The notes under the pieces were generated by a model that made no database searches, was not told the origin of the DNA, and saw only the letters and a program-made list of their open reading frames with translations. From contig NZ_JAHUXA010000025.1 of NCBI RefSeq assembly GCF_019218745.1, positions 1 through 42,414 on the forward strand: 42,414 nucleotides of DNA, read 5' to 3'. Origin of the DNA: Enterobacter sp. ENT03. Lineage in GTDB: Bacteria; Pseudomonadota; Gammaproteobacteria; Enterobacterales; Enterobacteriaceae. Made by a program: the position numbers and the translations under genes. Shown here piece after piece: positions 7,763-18,548 of this stretch (positions are counted from its first letter, which is position 1; each line of letters starts with the position of its first letter).

Positions 7763-10120
7763 GTGGCGCAGGCGCGAGAAGGCTTTTTACTGACCCGGCA
7801 CTGGCGGGATACCCCGAAAGGGACCGAGGTGGAATTCTGGCTCGCCACGGATGACGGGCCGCTGCACGTGGTGCTGCCGCCGCAGGAGTCGGTGGCGTTT
7901 ATCCCCTCCGAACAGGTGCCGCAGGCGCAGCGCATTCTCGCCGGTGAAAACCAGTACCGCCTGACGCCGCTGGCGCTCAAAGACTTTCATCGCCAGCCGG
8001 TTCACGGCCTTTATTGCCGCGCCCATCGCCAGCTGATGCGCTACGACAAACTGCTGCGCGAAGGCGGCGTCACGGTGTTTGAAGCGGATATTCGCCCGCC
8101 GGAGCGTTTTCTGATGGAACGCTTTATTACCGCGCCGGTGTGGGTCGATGGCGACGCGCACAACGGCTCGCTGGTGAACGCGCGCTTAAAGCCGCACCCG
8201 GACTATCGCCCACCGCTGAAATGGGTGTCGCTGGATATTGAAACCACCCGCCACGGCGAGCTGTACTGCATTGGACTTGAAGGCTGCGGCCAGCGCACCG
8301 TTTATATGCTTGGCCCGCAAAACGGCGACGCCAGCGGCGTGGATTTTCATCTGGAGTACGTCGCAAGCCGCCCGCAGCTGCTGGAAAAGCTCAACGCCTG
8401 GTTTGCTGAACACGATCCCGACGTGCTGATCGGCTGGAACGTGGTGCAGTTTGACCTGCGCGTGCTGCAAAAACATGCCGAGCGTTACGGTATTCCGCTG
8501 CGCCTTGGGCGCGGCAACACCGATCTGGAGTGGCGCGAGCACGGCTTTAAGAATGGCGTGTTCTTCGCCCAGGCCACGGGCCGCTTGATTATTGACGGCA
8601 TCGACGCGCTGAAATCCGCCTTCTGGAGCTTCCCGTCGTTTTCGCTGGAAGCGGTGTCGCAGGAACTGCTGGGCGAAGGCAAAGCCATTGATAATCCGTG
8701 GGATCGCATGGATGAGATCGAGCGACGCTTTGCCGAAAACAAGCCCGCGCTCGCCACTTATAACCTGAAAGACTGCGAGCTGGTGACGCGTATTTTCCAT
8801 AAAACCGCCATCATGCCGTTCCTGCTGGAGCGCGCCACGGTTAACGGCCTGCCGGCAGACCGGCATGGCGGATCCGTCGCCGCCTTCAGCCACCTGTATA
8901 TTCCCCGTATGCACCGCGCGGGCTATGTCGCGCCCAATCTCGGGGATGTGCCGCCGCAGGCCAGCCCCGGCGGTTATGTGATGGATTCGCGGCCTGGCCT
9001 GTATGACTCGGTGCTGGTGCTGGACTATAAAAGCCTTTATCCGGCGATTATCCGCACCTTCCTGATCGATCCGGTCGGACTGGTGGAAGGCATGGCGCAG
9101 CCGGATCCTCAGCAGAGCACCCCGGGCTTTCTCGAAGCCTGGTTTTCGCGGGATAAACACTGTCTGCCGGACATTATCGGGCAGATCTGGCTGGCCCGTG
9201 ATGAGGCCAAGCGCCTCAACAATAAGCCGCTGTCCCAGGCGCTGAAGATCATCATGAACTCTTTTTACGGCGTGCTCGGCACCAGCGCCTGCCGCTTCTT
9301 TGATCCACGCCTCGCCTCGTCGATCACCATGCGCGGGCATGAGATCATGTTGCAAACCAAAGCGTTAATCGAGGCGCAAGGTTTTGATGTGATCTATGGT
9401 GACACCGACTCCACCTTTGTATGGCTGAAAGGCGCGCACAACGAAGAAGATGCAGCGAAAACCGGTCAGTCGCTGGTGGCACACGTCAACGGCTGGTGGC
9501 AGACGCATCTGCAACAGTCCGGGCTGACCAGCGCGCTGGAGCTGGAGTTTGAAACCCATTTTTGCCGCTTTCTGATGCCAACCATTCGCGGGGCAGATAC
9601 CGGCAGCAAAAAACGATATGCCGGGCTGATCCAGGAAGGCGACAGCCAGCGCATGGTATTTAAAGGCCTGGAAACGGTGCGCACCGACTGGACGCCGCTG
9701 GCGCAGCAGTTCCAGCAGTCGCTGTATCTGCGCATTTTCCGCGGTGAGCCGTATCAGGATTATGTGCGGGAAACCATCGCCCAGCTGATGGCCGGCGAGC
9801 TGGATGATCGGCTGGTGTACCGCAAACGCCTGCGCCGCCCGCTGGCGGAGTATCAGCGCAATGTGCCGCCGCATGTACGCGCCGCACGGCTGGCGGATGA
9901 ACAAAACCAGCAAAGAGGCCGCGCCTTGCAGTACCAGAATCGCGGCACCATCAAGTATGTCTGGACCACCAACGGCCCGGAACCGGTGGCTTATCAGCAG
10001 TCGCCGCTGGACTACGATCACTACCTCACCAAACAGTTACAACCGGTGGCGGACGGCATTTTGCCTTTCCTCCACGATGATTTTGCTACACTGGTTACCG
10101 GCCAGCTGGGGTTATTTTGA
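7763..10120 (+). CDS. polB: DNA polymerase II (SOS-inducible, family B)
   Basis: The 785-residue enzyme matches E. coli Pol II (783 aa) along its length. The 3'-5' exonuclease domain carries the DIETT motif (Asp158). Polymerase motif A is [13 protein letters not shown] (Asp421), the nucleotide-binding helix contains [12 protein letters not shown], and motif C is YGDTDST (Asp547 and Asp549). Pol II helps restart replication and bypass lesions. The start is GTG (GTG GCG CAG), giving MAQAREG where E. coli has MAQAGF, so two residues are extra. A near-consensus LexA box lies upstream. The next gene is rapA, as in E. coli. Confidence 0.97.
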   Translation: MAQAREGFLLTRHWRDTPKGTEVEFWLATDDGPLHVVLPPQESVAFIPSEQVPQAQRILAGENQYRLTPLALKDFHRQPVHGLYCRAHRQLMRYDKLLREGGVTVFEADIRPPERFLMERFITAPVWVDGDAHNGSLVNARLKPHPDYRPPLKWVSLDIETTRHGELYCIGLEGCGQRTVYMLGPQNGDASGVDFHLEYVASRPQLLEKLNAWFAEHDPDVLIGWNVVQFDLRVLQKHAERYGIPLRLGRGNTDLEWREHGFKNGVFFAQATGRLIIDGIDALKSAFWSFPSFSLEAVSQELLGEGKAIDNPWDRMDEIERRFAENKPALATYNLKDCELVTRIFHKTAIMPFLLERATVNGLPADRHGGSVAAFSHLYIPRMHRAGYVAPNLGDVPPQASPGGYVMDSRPGLYDSVLVLDYKSLYPAIIRTFLIDPVGLVEGMAQPDPQQSTPGFLEAWFSRDKHCLPDIIGQIWLARDEAKRLNNKPLSQALKIIMNSFYGVLGTSACRFFDPRLASSITMRGHEIMLQTKALIEAQGFDVIYGDTDSTFVWLKGAHNEEDAAKTGQSLVAHVNGWWQTHLQQSGLTSALELEFETHFCRFLMPTIRGADTGSKKRYAGLIQEGDSQRMVFKGLETVRTDWTPLAQQFQQSLYLRIFRGEPYQDYVRETIAQLMAGELDDRLVYRKRLRRPLAEYQRNVPPHVRAARLADEQNQQRGRALQYQNRGTIKYVWTTNGPEPVAYQQSPLDYDHYLTKQLQPVADGILPFLHDDFATLVTGQLGLF

Positions 10121-10262
10121 ATAATGACGAAAAGGTGACGAAAGCTGTGCCTTCCAGTACCATAGCGCCCTTCCCAATCCTGGCCCCAAATTTTGATGAG
10201 CTGTCGTTTTCAGACGGTGGTCAAACTATTGCCTGCAATTAGAGATATAGAGCCGAATACTT

Positions 10263-13169
10263 ATGCCTTTTACACTTGGTCAACGCTGGATCAGCGATAC
10301 AGAAAGCGAACTGGGACTTGGAACTGTTGTCGCCATGGATGCGCGTACCGTCACTCTGCTTTTTTCCTCCACCGGCGAAAACCGCCTGTATGCCCGTAGT
10401 GACGCCCCCGTAACCCGCGTGATGTTCAATCCAGGTGACACAGTGACCAGCCACGAAGGCTGGCAGCTCATAGTTGATGAAGTAAAAGCAGAAAACGGCC
10501 TCCTTGCTTACATTGGCACGCGCCCGGATACCGGCGAAACGAACATTATGCTTCGCGAAGTGCTGCTCGACAGCAAACTGATTTTCAGCAAGCCGCAGGA
10601 CCGTCTGTTTGCCGGACAAATCGACCGTATGGATCGCTTTGCGCTGCGCTACCGCGCGCGTAAATATCAGAGCGAACAGTACCGGATGCCGTGGAGCGGC
10701 CTGCGTGGTCAGCGCACCAGCCTGATCCCGCACCAGCTGCATATCGCCCACGATGTGGGCCGTCGCCATGCGCCGCGTGTGCTGCTGGCAGATGAAGTAG
10801 GTCTGGGGAAAACCATCGAAGCGGGCATGATCCTGCATCAGCAACTGCTCTCCGGTGCGGCTGAGCGTGTGCTGATCGTCGTACCCGAAACCCTGCAACA
10901 TCAGTGGCTGGTGGAAATGCTGCGCCGCTTCAACCTGCGGTTTGCGCTGTTTGACGACGAGCGCTACGCCGAAGCCCAGCACGACGCCGATAACCCGTTT
11001 GAAACCGAGCAGTTAGTCATTTGCTCGCTGGACTTCGTGCGCCGCAGCAAACAGCGCCTGGAGCATCTGTGCGACGGCGAGTGGGATCTGATGGTGGTCG
11101 ATGAAGCGCACCATCTGGTATGGAGCGAAGACGCGCCAAGCCGCGAATACCTCGCCATTGAACAGCTGGCCGAACGCGTGCCGGGGATCCTGCTGCTCAC
11201 CGCCACCCCTGAACAGCTGGGCCTGGAGAGCCACTTTGCGCGTCTGCGCCTGCTGGATCCGAACCGCTTCCACGACTTTGCGCAGTTTGTTGAAGAGCAG
11301 AATAACTACCGCCCGGTGGCCGATGCGGTCGCCATGCTGCTGGCGGGCAAACCGCTTTCTGACAGCGAGCTGAACATGCTCGGCGAACTGATTGGCGAGC
11401 AGGATATTGAACCGCTGCTGCAAACCGCCAACAGCAACCGTGACGGCGCAGAGTCCGCCCGTCAGGAGCTGATCAGCATGCTGATGGACCGTCACGGCAC
11501 CAGCCGCGTGCTGTTCCGTAATACCCGTAACGGCGTGAAAGGCTTCCCGAAACGCGAGCTGCACACTATTAAGCTGCCGCTGCCGATGCAGTATCAGACG
11601 GCAATCAAAGTTTCCGGCATTATGGGCGCCCGCAAAAGCGCCGAAGAGCGCGCCCGTGACATGCTCTATCCGGAGCAGATTTATCAGGAATTTGAAGGCG
11701 ATTCCGGCACCTGGTGGAATTTCGATCCGCGCGTTGAGTGGCTGATGGGCTATCTGACCAGCCACCGCTCGCAGAAAGTGCTGGTGATTTGCGCCAAAGC
11801 CGCCACCGCGCTGCAACTGGAGCAGGTGCTGCGTGAGCGCGAAGGAATCCGTGCGGCGGTGTTCCACGAAGGCATGTCGATCATCGAACGCGATCGCGCG
11901 GCGGCGTGGTTCGGCGAAGAAGACAGCGGCGCGCAGGTGCTGCTGTGCTCGGAAATCGGCTCCGAAGGCCGTAACTTCCAGTTCGCCAGCAACCTGGTGA
12001 TGTTCGACCTGCCGTTCAACCCGGATCTGCTCGAGCAACGTATTGGTCGTCTGGATCGTATCGGTCAGGCGCATGATATTCAGATCCACGTACCGTTCCT
12101 GGAAAAAACCGCCCAGTCCGTGCTGGTGCGCTGGTTCCATGAAGGTCTGGACGCCTTTGAACACACCTGCCCCACCGGACGCGCCATTTATGACAAGGTC
12201 TATACCGATCTTATCGGCTACCTGGCCGCGCCGGAAAACACCGACGGCTTTGATGAGCTGATCAAATCCTGCCGCGAGCAGCATGACGCCCTGAAAGCCC
12301 AGCTTGAACAGGGGCGCGACCGTCTGCTGGAGATCCACTCCAACGGCGGCGAAAAAGCGCAGGCACTGGCGGAAAGCATTGAAGAGCAGGACGACGATAC
12401 GGCGCTGATCAGCTTCTCCATGAATCTGTTCGATATTGTCGGCATCAATCAGGACGATCGCGGTGAAAACATGATCGTGCTGACGCCGTCCGACCATATG
12501 CTGGTGCCGGATTTCCCTGGTCTGCCGGAAGATGGCTGCACCATCACCTTCGAACGTGATGTGGCGCTGTCCCGTGAAGACGCGCAGTTTGTCACCTGGG
12601 AGCATCCGCTGATCCGCAACGGTCTGGATCTGATCCTCTCTGGCGATACCGGTAGCAGCACCATTTCGCTGTTGAAAAACAAAGCCCTGCCGGTCGGGAC
12701 GCTGCTGCTGGAGCTGATCTACGTGGTGGAAGCGCAGGCACCGAAACAGCTGCAGCTTAACCGCTTCCTGCCTGCCACCCCGGTGCGCATGTTGCTGGAT
12801 AAAAACGGCACCAACCTGGCGGCACAGGTGGAGTTTGAAACCTTTAACCGTCAGCTGAGCGCGGTGAACCGTCATACCGGCAGCAAGCTGGTGAACGCGG
12901 TGCAGCAGGACGTGCATGCTATTCTGCAACAGGGTGAAGCGCAGATCGAAAAAGCGGCGAAAGCGCTTATTGAGGCGGCGCGTACTGAAGCGGATGAGAA
13001 GCTCTCTGCCGAACTCTCCCGTCTGGAAGCGCTGAAAGCGGTCAACCCGAACATCCGTGATGATGAACTGGCGGCCATTGAAAGCAATCGCCAGCAGGTG
13101 ATGGAGAGTCTGGCCGAAGCGGGCTGGCGTCTTGATGCCCTGCGTCTGATCGTCGTGACGCATCAGTAG
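10263..13169 (+). CDS. rapA: RNA polymerase-associated ATPase RapA (HepA)
   Basis: RapA is a SWI2/SNF2 ATPase that recycles RNA polymerase from stalled post-termination complexes. The 968-residue length equals that of E. coli. Walker A is [13 protein letters not shown] around residue 183, the Walker B box is DEAHHLVW at residue 280, and the C-terminal helicase motifs are [15 protein letters not shown] and [12 protein letters not shown]. Two N-terminal Tudor-like segments cover about the first 110 residues. The ATG follows a 142-base spacer from polB that should carry its own promoter. rluA starts 9 bases after its stop, so the two are likely co-transcribed. Confidence 0.98.
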   Translation: MPFTLGQRWISDTESELGLGTVVAMDARTVTLLFSSTGENRLYARSDAPVTRVMFNPGDTVTSHEGWQLIVDEVKAENGLLAYIGTRPDTGETNIMLREVLLDSKLIFSKPQDRLFAGQIDRMDRFALRYRARKYQSEQYRMPWSGLRGQRTSLIPHQLHIAHDVGRRHAPRVLLADEVGLGKTIEAGMILHQQLLSGAAERVLIVVPETLQHQWLVEMLRRFNLRFALFDDERYAEAQHDADNPFETEQLVICSLDFVRRSKQRLEHLCDGEWDLMVVDEAHHLVWSEDAPSREYLAIEQLAERVPGILLLTATPEQLGLESHFARLRLLDPNRFHDFAQFVEEQNNYRPVADAVAMLLAGKPLSDSELNMLGELIGEQDIEPLLQTANSNRDGAESARQELISMLMDRHGTSRVLFRNTRNGVKGFPKRELHTIKLPLPMQYQTAIKVSGIMGARKSAEERARDMLYPEQIYQEFEGDSGTWWNFDPRVEWLMGYLTSHRSQKVLVICAKAATALQLEQVLREREGIRAAVFHEGMSIIERDRAAAWFGEEDSGAQVLLCSEIGSEGRNFQFASNLVMFDLPFNPDLLEQRIGRLDRIGQAHDIQIHVPFLEKTAQSVLVRWFHEGLDAFEHTCPTGRAIYDKVYTDLIGYLAAPENTDGFDELIKSCREQHDALKAQLEQGRDRLLEIHSNGGEKAQALAESIEEQDDDTALISFSMNLFDIVGINQDDRGENMIVLTPSDHMLVPDFPGLPEDGCTITFERDVALSREDAQFVTWEHPLIRNGLDLILSGDTGSSTISLLKNKALPVGTLLLELIYVVEAQAPKQLQLNRFLPATPVRMLLDKNGTNLAAQVEFETFNRQLSAVNRHTGSKLVNAVQQDVHAILQQGEAQIEKAAKALIEAARTEADEKLSAELSRLEALKAVNPNIRDDELAAIESNRQQVMESLAEAGWRLDALRLIVVTHQ

Positions 13170-13178
13170 GAGCCTGGA

Positions 13179-13838
13179 ATGTTGATGGAACCCTACAATC
13201 CGCCGCAGGAGCCGTGGCTGGTCATTCTGTATCAGGATGAGCACATTATGGTGGTCAACAAGCCGAGCGGCCTGTTGTCCGTGCCCGGTCGTCTTGACGA
13301 GCACAAAGACAGTGTGATGACGCGCATTCAGCGCGATTATCCACAGGCCGAGTCTGTGCATCGTCTGGATATGGCCACCAGCGGCGTGATTGTGGTGGCG
13401 CTGAACAAAGCCGCTGAGCGCGAGCTTAAGCGGCAGTTCCGCGAGCGTGAGCCAAAGAAACAGTATGTGGCGCGCGTGTGGGGCCATCCGACACAGGAAG
13501 AGGGCCTGGTGGATTTACCGCTGATTTGCGACTGGCCGAATCGCCCGCTGCAAAAGGTGTGTTATGAAACCGGCAAACCGGCGCAGACAGAGTATCGGGT
13601 GCTGGAGTATGCGGCAGATAACAGCGCGCGTGTGGAGTTAAAACCGATCACCGGGCGTTCCCATCAGCTGCGCGTGCATATGCTGGCGCTGGGACATCCC
13701 ATTTTAGGCGACCGGTTTTATGCCACGCCCGAGGCGCTGGCCATGGCCCCGCGCCTGCAATTGCATGCGGAAATGCTGACCATCACCCACCCGGTTTTCG
13801 GCAGCAGTATGACGTTTAAAGCGCCTGCAGATTTCTGA
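13179..13838 (+). CDS. rluA: dual-specificity rRNA/tRNA pseudouridine synthase RluA
   Basis: RluA makes pseudouridine 746 in 23S rRNA and pseudouridine 32 in several tRNAs. The 219-residue protein has the same length as in E. coli and carries the catalytic motif HRLDMATSG with Asp64. The KPITGRSHQLRVHM segment (about residues 150-163) is also conserved. A GGAG Shine-Dalgarno overlaps the end of rapA. In E. coli the next gene is djlA on the opposite strand; it is absent here, and this is where E. coli gene order breaks. Confidence 0.97.
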   Translation: MLMEPYNPPQEPWLVILYQDEHIMVVNKPSGLLSVPGRLDEHKDSVMTRIQRDYPQAESVHRLDMATSGVIVVALNKAAERELKRQFREREPKKQYVARVWGHPTQEEGLVDLPLICDWPNRPLQKVCYETGKPAQTEYRVLEYAADNSARVELKPITGRSHQLRVHMLALGHPILGDRFYATPEALAMAPRLQLHAEMLTITHPVFGSSMTFKAPADF

Positions 13839-13846
13839 GTCATGTT

Positions 13847-13872
13847 GCCGGATGGCGCGACGCTTATCCGGC
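13847..13872. repeat. REP element after rluA
   Basis: GCCGGAT and ATCCGGC arms enclose GGCGCGACGCTT, a standard enterobacterial REP unit, 8 bases past the rluA stop. Confidence 0.8.
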
Positions 13873-13875
13873 CAG

Positions 13876-13915
13876 CCTGTTTTGTGGCGCATATGAAGGC
13901 GTGCCACAAAACAGG
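13876..13915. repeat. 13-bp perfect inverted repeat
   Basis: CCTGTTTTGTGGC (13876-13888) and GCCACAAAACAGG (13903-13915) are exact reverse complements separated by 14 bases. A strong stem-loop forms in RNA on either strand. No T-run follows, so it is not a textbook terminator. Confidence 0.75.
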
Positions 13916-14286
13916 TTATCTGCCTGGTCAGTCGGCGGGCAAAGACCGTCATCATCAGCTTACCCCTCCGCCCCGGTGAAACCCCACGCCGTATTATCGC
14001 CGTCTCAGTGAAACAGGTAGTCAACCTGTTACTGTTTGTACCTTTTTCCTGCGCTGCGTTCCCTTTAAAAATTAAAATTGTTATTTTCATAACAGTGAAC
14101 ACGATTAAATAAATGTTTTTTCTCACCGGAAACTTATTTTTCTGGGGGATTGCGCATGTGGTTTAAACGGGGAATACAAAAGCCCATACAGAACCATTTT
14201 CGATATTTTAATGAAGCATTACCTCCGCCGCGAAAATAGCGCCAGGGCAATAATGGACTAATAACTTTTATATTCAGGATGGCGAT

Positions 14287-15909
14287 ATGAAAGAAAAATT
14301 GCAGACGTATGGAAAAGCGATGTTAATTCCCATTTCACTGGTCGCTATCGGCGGTCTTTTACTGGGGATTGGCGGAGCGCTCACCTCTGAGGTGACGGCG
14401 ACATCGTTAGGGCTGGAGTGGGCAAGCTATTCGCATTCCCTCTTTTACAACGCTTTTATGGTAGTGAAAGGACTTGGGGACGTCATATTTAAAAACCTCG
14501 GTATTCTTTACGCCACAGGTGTGGCGTTTTCGCTGGCCAGAAAAGAGCAGGGCTGGGCCGCCTTTTCATCTGCGGTGGCGTATCTGTCTATGCTGACCAC
14601 CCTTTCGATCCTGCTTAAAAATCATGGCTATAGCCCAGACAGTACCACCATTGCTTATTTTGTCAGCCAGGGCATGCCCCCCATTGAAGCGACAAAAGCG
14701 TCAGCGCTGTTTACCACTGAACTGGGATACTTCACGTACCGGACCGGGGTATTCGGCGGGTTAGCCATTGGGTTTAGCGTCGCTGCCATTCATGCCCGTT
14801 TTTACAATACGAAGCTACCTGCGGCACTGGCCTTCTTTTCCGGTACCCGTACCGTGCCGATTCTGGCGTTGCTGGCGGGCGGCGCTGCCGGTGTCTTTTT
14901 CTTTCTTTGCTGGCCTTTTATTGGCGGAATGCTCGGTAATTTCGCCGGCTTTGTGCACTCTGCCGGACTGCTGGGAACCTTTGTCTATCGGGCAACCAAT
15001 GAAGTATTAATTCCGTTCGGCATGCATCCGTTATTGTCGTTACCCATTCGCTGGACGCAGCTTGGCGGTACCGCAGTGGTGGACGGCGTCATTGTGTCAG
15101 GCACATCGGCGATCCAGATGGCCCAGCTTGCCTCCGCTGAACCGGGAAAGCTGCTGGTACGGGCATTTATGGGCGGGAACGCGATTATCAACTTTGCGAT
15201 TTACCCCGCCATTGCGCTGGCGATGTACCATACGACACGTAAAGAAAATAAGAAAAAAGTCGCCGCGCTGCTGATTTCCGTGGTGGTTTCAACGGTGGTA
15301 TTTGGTATTACGGAACCGATTCTGTTCACGTTTCTGTTTATTGCCCCGTGGCTTTACTTTCTGGTGTTTGCTCCTCTTGCGGCTTCCGGTGAAGTGCTGT
15401 CGGAGTTTTTCCAGGTGTCGATTTATCAGGGGAATATTAAAGACTGGATCCCGTTTATCCTGCGGCCTGAAAAACTGAATATCTGGCCTTTCCTGTGGCT
15501 TTTCCCGCTCTATTTTATTGCCGCATACGTTATTTTCAGGACGCTGATCACCCGCTTTAATATCAAAACGCCAGGGCGGGAGGATGTCAGCGATGATGAA
15601 GAAATTCGGCTTTACACGAAACAGGATTATAACGAGAAGATCAAAAAAGACGCGGCGGCAGAGACGTTAGCGCAGGGCATTATTGCCGCTCTGGGTGGAC
15701 GTGAAAATATCGTTGAAGTGGATAACTGCATTTCAAGGTTACGCATTATTCTGGCGAACGCTGAGTTAATGGCGCCGGATGCCCACTGGAAGAATAATCT
15801 CAAAGCCATGGGCATTGTGCGTATCGGGACCAACGGTGTGCAGATCGTCTATGGCCCGGATGTGTGCAGTATCGCCGTTGATGTGCGTGAAAAACTGGGG
15901 CTTTCCTGA
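14287..15909 (+). CDS. PTS sugar permease, glucose/maltose-type EIICB
   Basis: The 540-residue protein has an EIIC membrane domain (about residues 1-430) with many hydrophobic segments and the family signature NEVLIPFGMHPLLSLPIRWT near residue 240. ITEPILFTFLFIAPWLYFLV follows near residue 345. A hydrophilic linker leads to an EIIB domain (about residues 455-540) with the phosphorylated cysteine in NCISRLR (Cys481). No EIIA is attached or encoded nearby, so Crr (EIIA-Glc) is the likely phosphate donor. It would import and phosphorylate a glucose-like sugar or glycoside; the substrate is unknown. Its stop overlaps the start of the PHP hydrolase (TGATG), so product and enzyme are probably linked. 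A MalX-like role was considered, but there is no MalY partner. Confidence 0.88.
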   Translation: MKEKLQTYGKAMLIPISLVAIGGLLLGIGGALTSEVTATSLGLEWASYSHSLFYNAFMVVKGLGDVIFKNLGILYATGVAFSLARKEQGWAAFSSAVAYLSMLTTLSILLKNHGYSPDSTTIAYFVSQGMPPIEATKASALFTTELGYFTYRTGVFGGLAIGFSVAAIHARFYNTKLPAALAFFSGTRTVPILALLAGGAAGVFFFLCWPFIGGMLGNFAGFVHSAGLLGTFVYRATNEVLIPFGMHPLLSLPIRWTQLGGTAVVDGVIVSGTSAIQMAQLASAEPGKLLVRAFMGGNAIINFAIYPAIALAMYHTTRKENKKKVAALLISVVVSTVVFGITEPILFTFLFIAPWLYFLVFAPLAASGEVLSEFFQVSIYQGNIKDWIPFILRPEKLNIWPFLWLFPLYFIAAYVIFRTLITRFNIKTPGREDVSDDEEIRLYTKQDYNEKIKKDAAAETLAQGIIAALGGRENIVEVDNCISRLRIILANAELMAPDAHWKNNLKAMGIVRIGTNGVQIVYGPDVCSIAVDVREKLGLS

Positions 15910-17294
15910 TGCGTATCCATCATCAATTTGGCGAGGCCGACGATGAAGTTTTCACTACGGTTATTCCGCTGCATGATGCAAAGGGTATTGATATTACGCT
16001 GCAAGCAGGTCCCTTTGAGCATTTTTTCCTGATCGTGAAAGATCCGCAGCACCGTATGCGGGCGCTTCTGACCTGGAAAACACGGATTAAACAGTATCAG
16101 ATACGCGAAACATTCGCTGACGGTTCAAACAATACCTTGCCGGGGAAAATAATGGCGGGTGAGTGGTCCTTTACGGTGGTAAAACCCGGCAGGCTTTGCG
16201 GAGAAATCGCGTATGACATTCACTGCTGTGGCGAGGTGAAGGAAAACGCGCAACCGGAGGCTGTGGCGGTACTGGATAAACCCTGGAATGACGTCGTGAA
16301 TCCGCGTTCCGGGTGGTATCGCGGCGATCTTCATGCGCACAGCGAATACTCCGATGGCCGGGTTTCATTGCAGCACATCAGCCGTCGGGCAATTGAACAG
16401 CATCTTGATTTTTTAGCGCTCACCGATCATTCGATCGTAACGACGCACTTCCCGGCCGGGGCACCGCTGGTGCTTCCGGCAACGGAACTCACCTTTGATA
16501 ATGACGTTCACTACAATGTTTTTGGGCTGCGTCACTTTATTGATTATGGGCACTACTTCACCCACGCGAAAAATAAAAATGAGGCGCTAACGGCGCTGCA
16601 TCGGGATTTAGCGGCATCGGGCGCACTGATCGCGATAAATCATCCTTTCTCATCGGGGATGTCGCTGGCGCATGATTTTGATCTGCGGGCGATACATTTA
16701 CTGGAAGTCATTAACGCACCGCATCTTGCCGATCAACCGATTGATAATGAAAAGGCGATTCGCTTTTTCGATTTTCTCTGGCTGAACGGTCACCGCTTAA
16801 CGGCAGTGGGAGGCAGTGACGCGCATAAAGAAAATAGCGGCGGGATTTACCCATTGGGTCAGCCAATAACCCAGATTTATTGTGCGGGATTAAGTATTCG
16901 CAATTTGCTTACCGGGCTAAAAGGCGGGCAAACCGTCGTTGATAATGGCGTGAATATTCAGTTAACGCTACGGCAGGCTTTAAACGTGATATTACCGGGT
17001 AGTGAAGTCAGCGGCAGCGTTGAATTTGATGCGCAAGGTACAGACCCCGCCCTTACATGGCGCTTGATGCGCAACGGCCAGTGTATTAACCAACACACCG
17101 GGCGCCACTTCACGTTCAGCGTCAACCTTGAACCGGGGAATTATTGCCGCCTTGAGGCACGGCTAAATGAGCAAACGGTTTTCTTTACCAACCCTGTCTA
17201 TTGCAAACTTAGCCCGCCAGAAGAGTACCGTTTTTCTGTGCTTCGCGATCGGTTTCTTGCCGCGGATGGCTTTGAAAAGTCCGAAATGCAGTAA
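15909..17294 (+). CDS. PHP-domain metallohydrolase (CehA/McbA-like)
   Basis: The 461-residue protein has a PHP domain at about residues 138-310. Motif I is GDLHAHSEYSDG (His142 and His144), followed by LALTDHS (near residue 175), an AINHPF motif (near 243) and GGSDAHKE (near 303). These residues bind a multinuclear metal centre in phosphoesterases and in CehA/McbA-type hydrolases. The first 130 residues and the last 130 look like beta-rich domains. No signal peptide is present, so it acts in the cytoplasm. Its ATG overlaps the stop of the PTS permease, so I infer that it acts on the phosphorylated sugar or conjugate imported by that permease. The specific reaction is not visible. Confidence 0.82.
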   Translation: MRIHHQFGEADDEVFTTVIPLHDAKGIDITLQAGPFEHFFLIVKDPQHRMRALLTWKTRIKQYQIRETFADGSNNTLPGKIMAGEWSFTVVKPGRLCGEIAYDIHCCGEVKENAQPEAVAVLDKPWNDVVNPRSGWYRGDLHAHSEYSDGRVSLQHISRRAIEQHLDFLALTDHSIVTTHFPAGAPLVLPATELTFDNDVHYNVFGLRHFIDYGHYFTHAKNKNEALTALHRDLAASGALIAINHPFSSGMSLAHDFDLRAIHLLEVINAPHLADQPIDNEKAIRFFDFLWLNGHRLTAVGGSDAHKENSGGIYPLGQPITQIYCAGLSIRNLLTGLKGGQTVVDNGVNIQLTLRQALNVILPGSEVSGSVEFDAQGTDPALTWRLMRNGQCINQHTGRHFTFSVNLEPGNYCRLEARLNEQTVFFTNPVYCKLSPPEEYRFSVLRDRFLAADGFEKSEMQ

Positions 17295-17437
17295 GCGAAA
17301 AGGAGCTGCACAGTAAAAATCGTCACCCTATTTTTGTGGCTGCTGAATGATGATGGCAGAACTGGCTGCCAGGGCAAGCAGCCTTTAATTTCATTTTCAT
17401 CGTAAATATATAAATCGGTAATGGCATTGCTGCCTGA

Positions 17438-18433
17438 CTACTTAATTACCCCTCGCTCACGCAGCTCTGTTATATCTTTCTGCCAGTGGTCATAATCACG
17501 CTGGGTTTCATTTATTTCGATGTTCAGTCTGCCGATTTGCCCCTGCAGCTTTTGCCATTCTTTGTACAGCGGCTCCACTTTTTTATCGCCCGCTGCCATT
17601 TCCGCCTGGATTTTCTGATACATCGCGTTGTGTTGTGCAGAATGCTTGCGCCCGTGCTCGGCCAGCGCTTCATCCCGGGCATTCATCAGCGGGAGAATAT
17701 CGCAATCCGGTTTTTTCCTGCACTCGGCAACCGCTGGCTCATAAACCGTTTTTTGGTAATGATCTTTAAACGTCATAAAATCGCTTTGCTGATCGGCCAC
17801 GCGCATTGCTGCAAGCTTTTCCTGCATTACCGTTTCGCGATTGCCGGGCTTGCCGTTTTGAGTCGTCCATGACGCATCGATTTTCGTGTGCAGCGCATCC
17901 GCTTTTTCACTCAGCTGTTCTTTCTCTTTTTCCCATCTATCCAGCATGGCTTTTTTATCCGCGTAGGCAGACTCTATCTTGTTCAGCCGGGCGTTAAAAT
18001 CGCTGTCGGTCACCACAAGATCCAACTCTTTTTTGTCCTTCATCGGAGAGCCAGCGTTTCTCGCCGCCATCTGCATGGAAAAGAACTCGGTGCGCCAGCC
18101 AGACTCTTTTGTGCCTACCGACGTCACCATGGCCGAAAACTTCACCGGGCGATTTTTAACCCAGGTTTGTTCGTAAAAGCGGTAATCCGCCGCCATGCCT
18201 ACTATTGAGTAGAGGTCGTCGGTGGCGGCAATATCACCTTCCGCCATCCATGTCGCCTGATTTCCCATGGCATCAAGCTGGCGAAGCGTGATTTTTTCAA
18301 GGCGCATCATGCCACTGTATTGCTCGGAAAACTGCTGCTTGAGGGTATCGTTACTGGGCGGGGTCGTATCAGCGAACGCCTGAAAGGAAGCACAACAAAA
18401 AAGAAGCGCGCCATATTTCCAGCTGTGTGACAT
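17438..18433 (-). CDS. exported coiled-coil protein of unknown function
   Basis: The start was set at MSHSWKYGALLFCC because AAAGGAA lies 7 bases upstream; a longer frame starts at 18484. The result is 331 residues with a Sec signal peptide cut near AFA-DTT (residue 22). Most of the rest is charged and helical, with coiled-coil stretches such as RWEKEKEQLSEKADALHTKI and EPLYKEWQKLQGQIGRLNIE. A CRKKPDC pair may form a disulfide. A DUF1202 relationship is possible, but I could not place it. It is read towards the PTS operon and sits upstream of nothing it obviously partners. E. coli has ansB in this position next to yggN. Confidence 0.75.
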   Translation of the reverse strand: MSHSWKYGALLFCCASFQAFADTTPPSNDTLKQQFSEQYSGMMRLEKITLRQLDAMGNQATWMAEGDIAATDDLYSIVGMAADYRFYEQTWVKNRPVKFSAMVTSVGTKESGWRTEFFSMQMAARNAGSPMKDKKELDLVVTDSDFNARLNKIESAYADKKAMLDRWEKEKEQLSEKADALHTKIDASWTTQNGKPGNRETVMQEKLAAMRVADQQSDFMTFKDHYQKTVYEPAVAECRKKPDCDILPLMNARDEALAEHGRKHSAQHNAMYQKIQAEMAAGDKKVEPLYKEWQKLQGQIGRLNIEINETQRDYDHWQKDITELRERGVIK

Positions 18434-18514
18434 TTGCAAATTCCTTTTATGATTGAAAAAAACATCATATGAAATTCGCCGCACAGACAGGATAAATGTA
18501 ATCTCATTTTGGAT

Positions 18515-18537
18515 GACTACCTGCCGGGCAGGTAGTC
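18515..18537 (-). terminator. strong hairpin downstream of yggN
   Basis: GACTACCTGC and GCAGGTAGTC form a perfect 10-bp stem with a 3-base loop, 12 bases beyond the yggN stop. No U-run follows in that direction, so factor-independent termination is uncertain. Confidence 0.5.
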
Positions 18538-18548
18538 GGTAGAAAGGT

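Larger units (their letters stand above)
13839..14286. other. 448-base gap between rluA and the PTS operon
   Basis: The gap holds a REP unit and a long inverted repeat directly after rluA (listed separately), then about 370 bases without a convincing gene. The last 150 bases are AT-rich and must contain the promoter of the PTS operon. I found no clear -35/-10 pair, CRP site or regulator gene. The left edge of this gap is the end of the minute-1 gene block. Confidence 0.6.

Noticed and set aside
11013..13487. An 824-codon open frame on the minus strand opposite rapA and the start of rluA, and a similar 389-codon frame at 8186-9355 opposite polB
   Set aside because: Both are antisense shadows of well-conserved, high-GC genes. 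They have no recognisable family and repetitive His/Gln/Arg composition.
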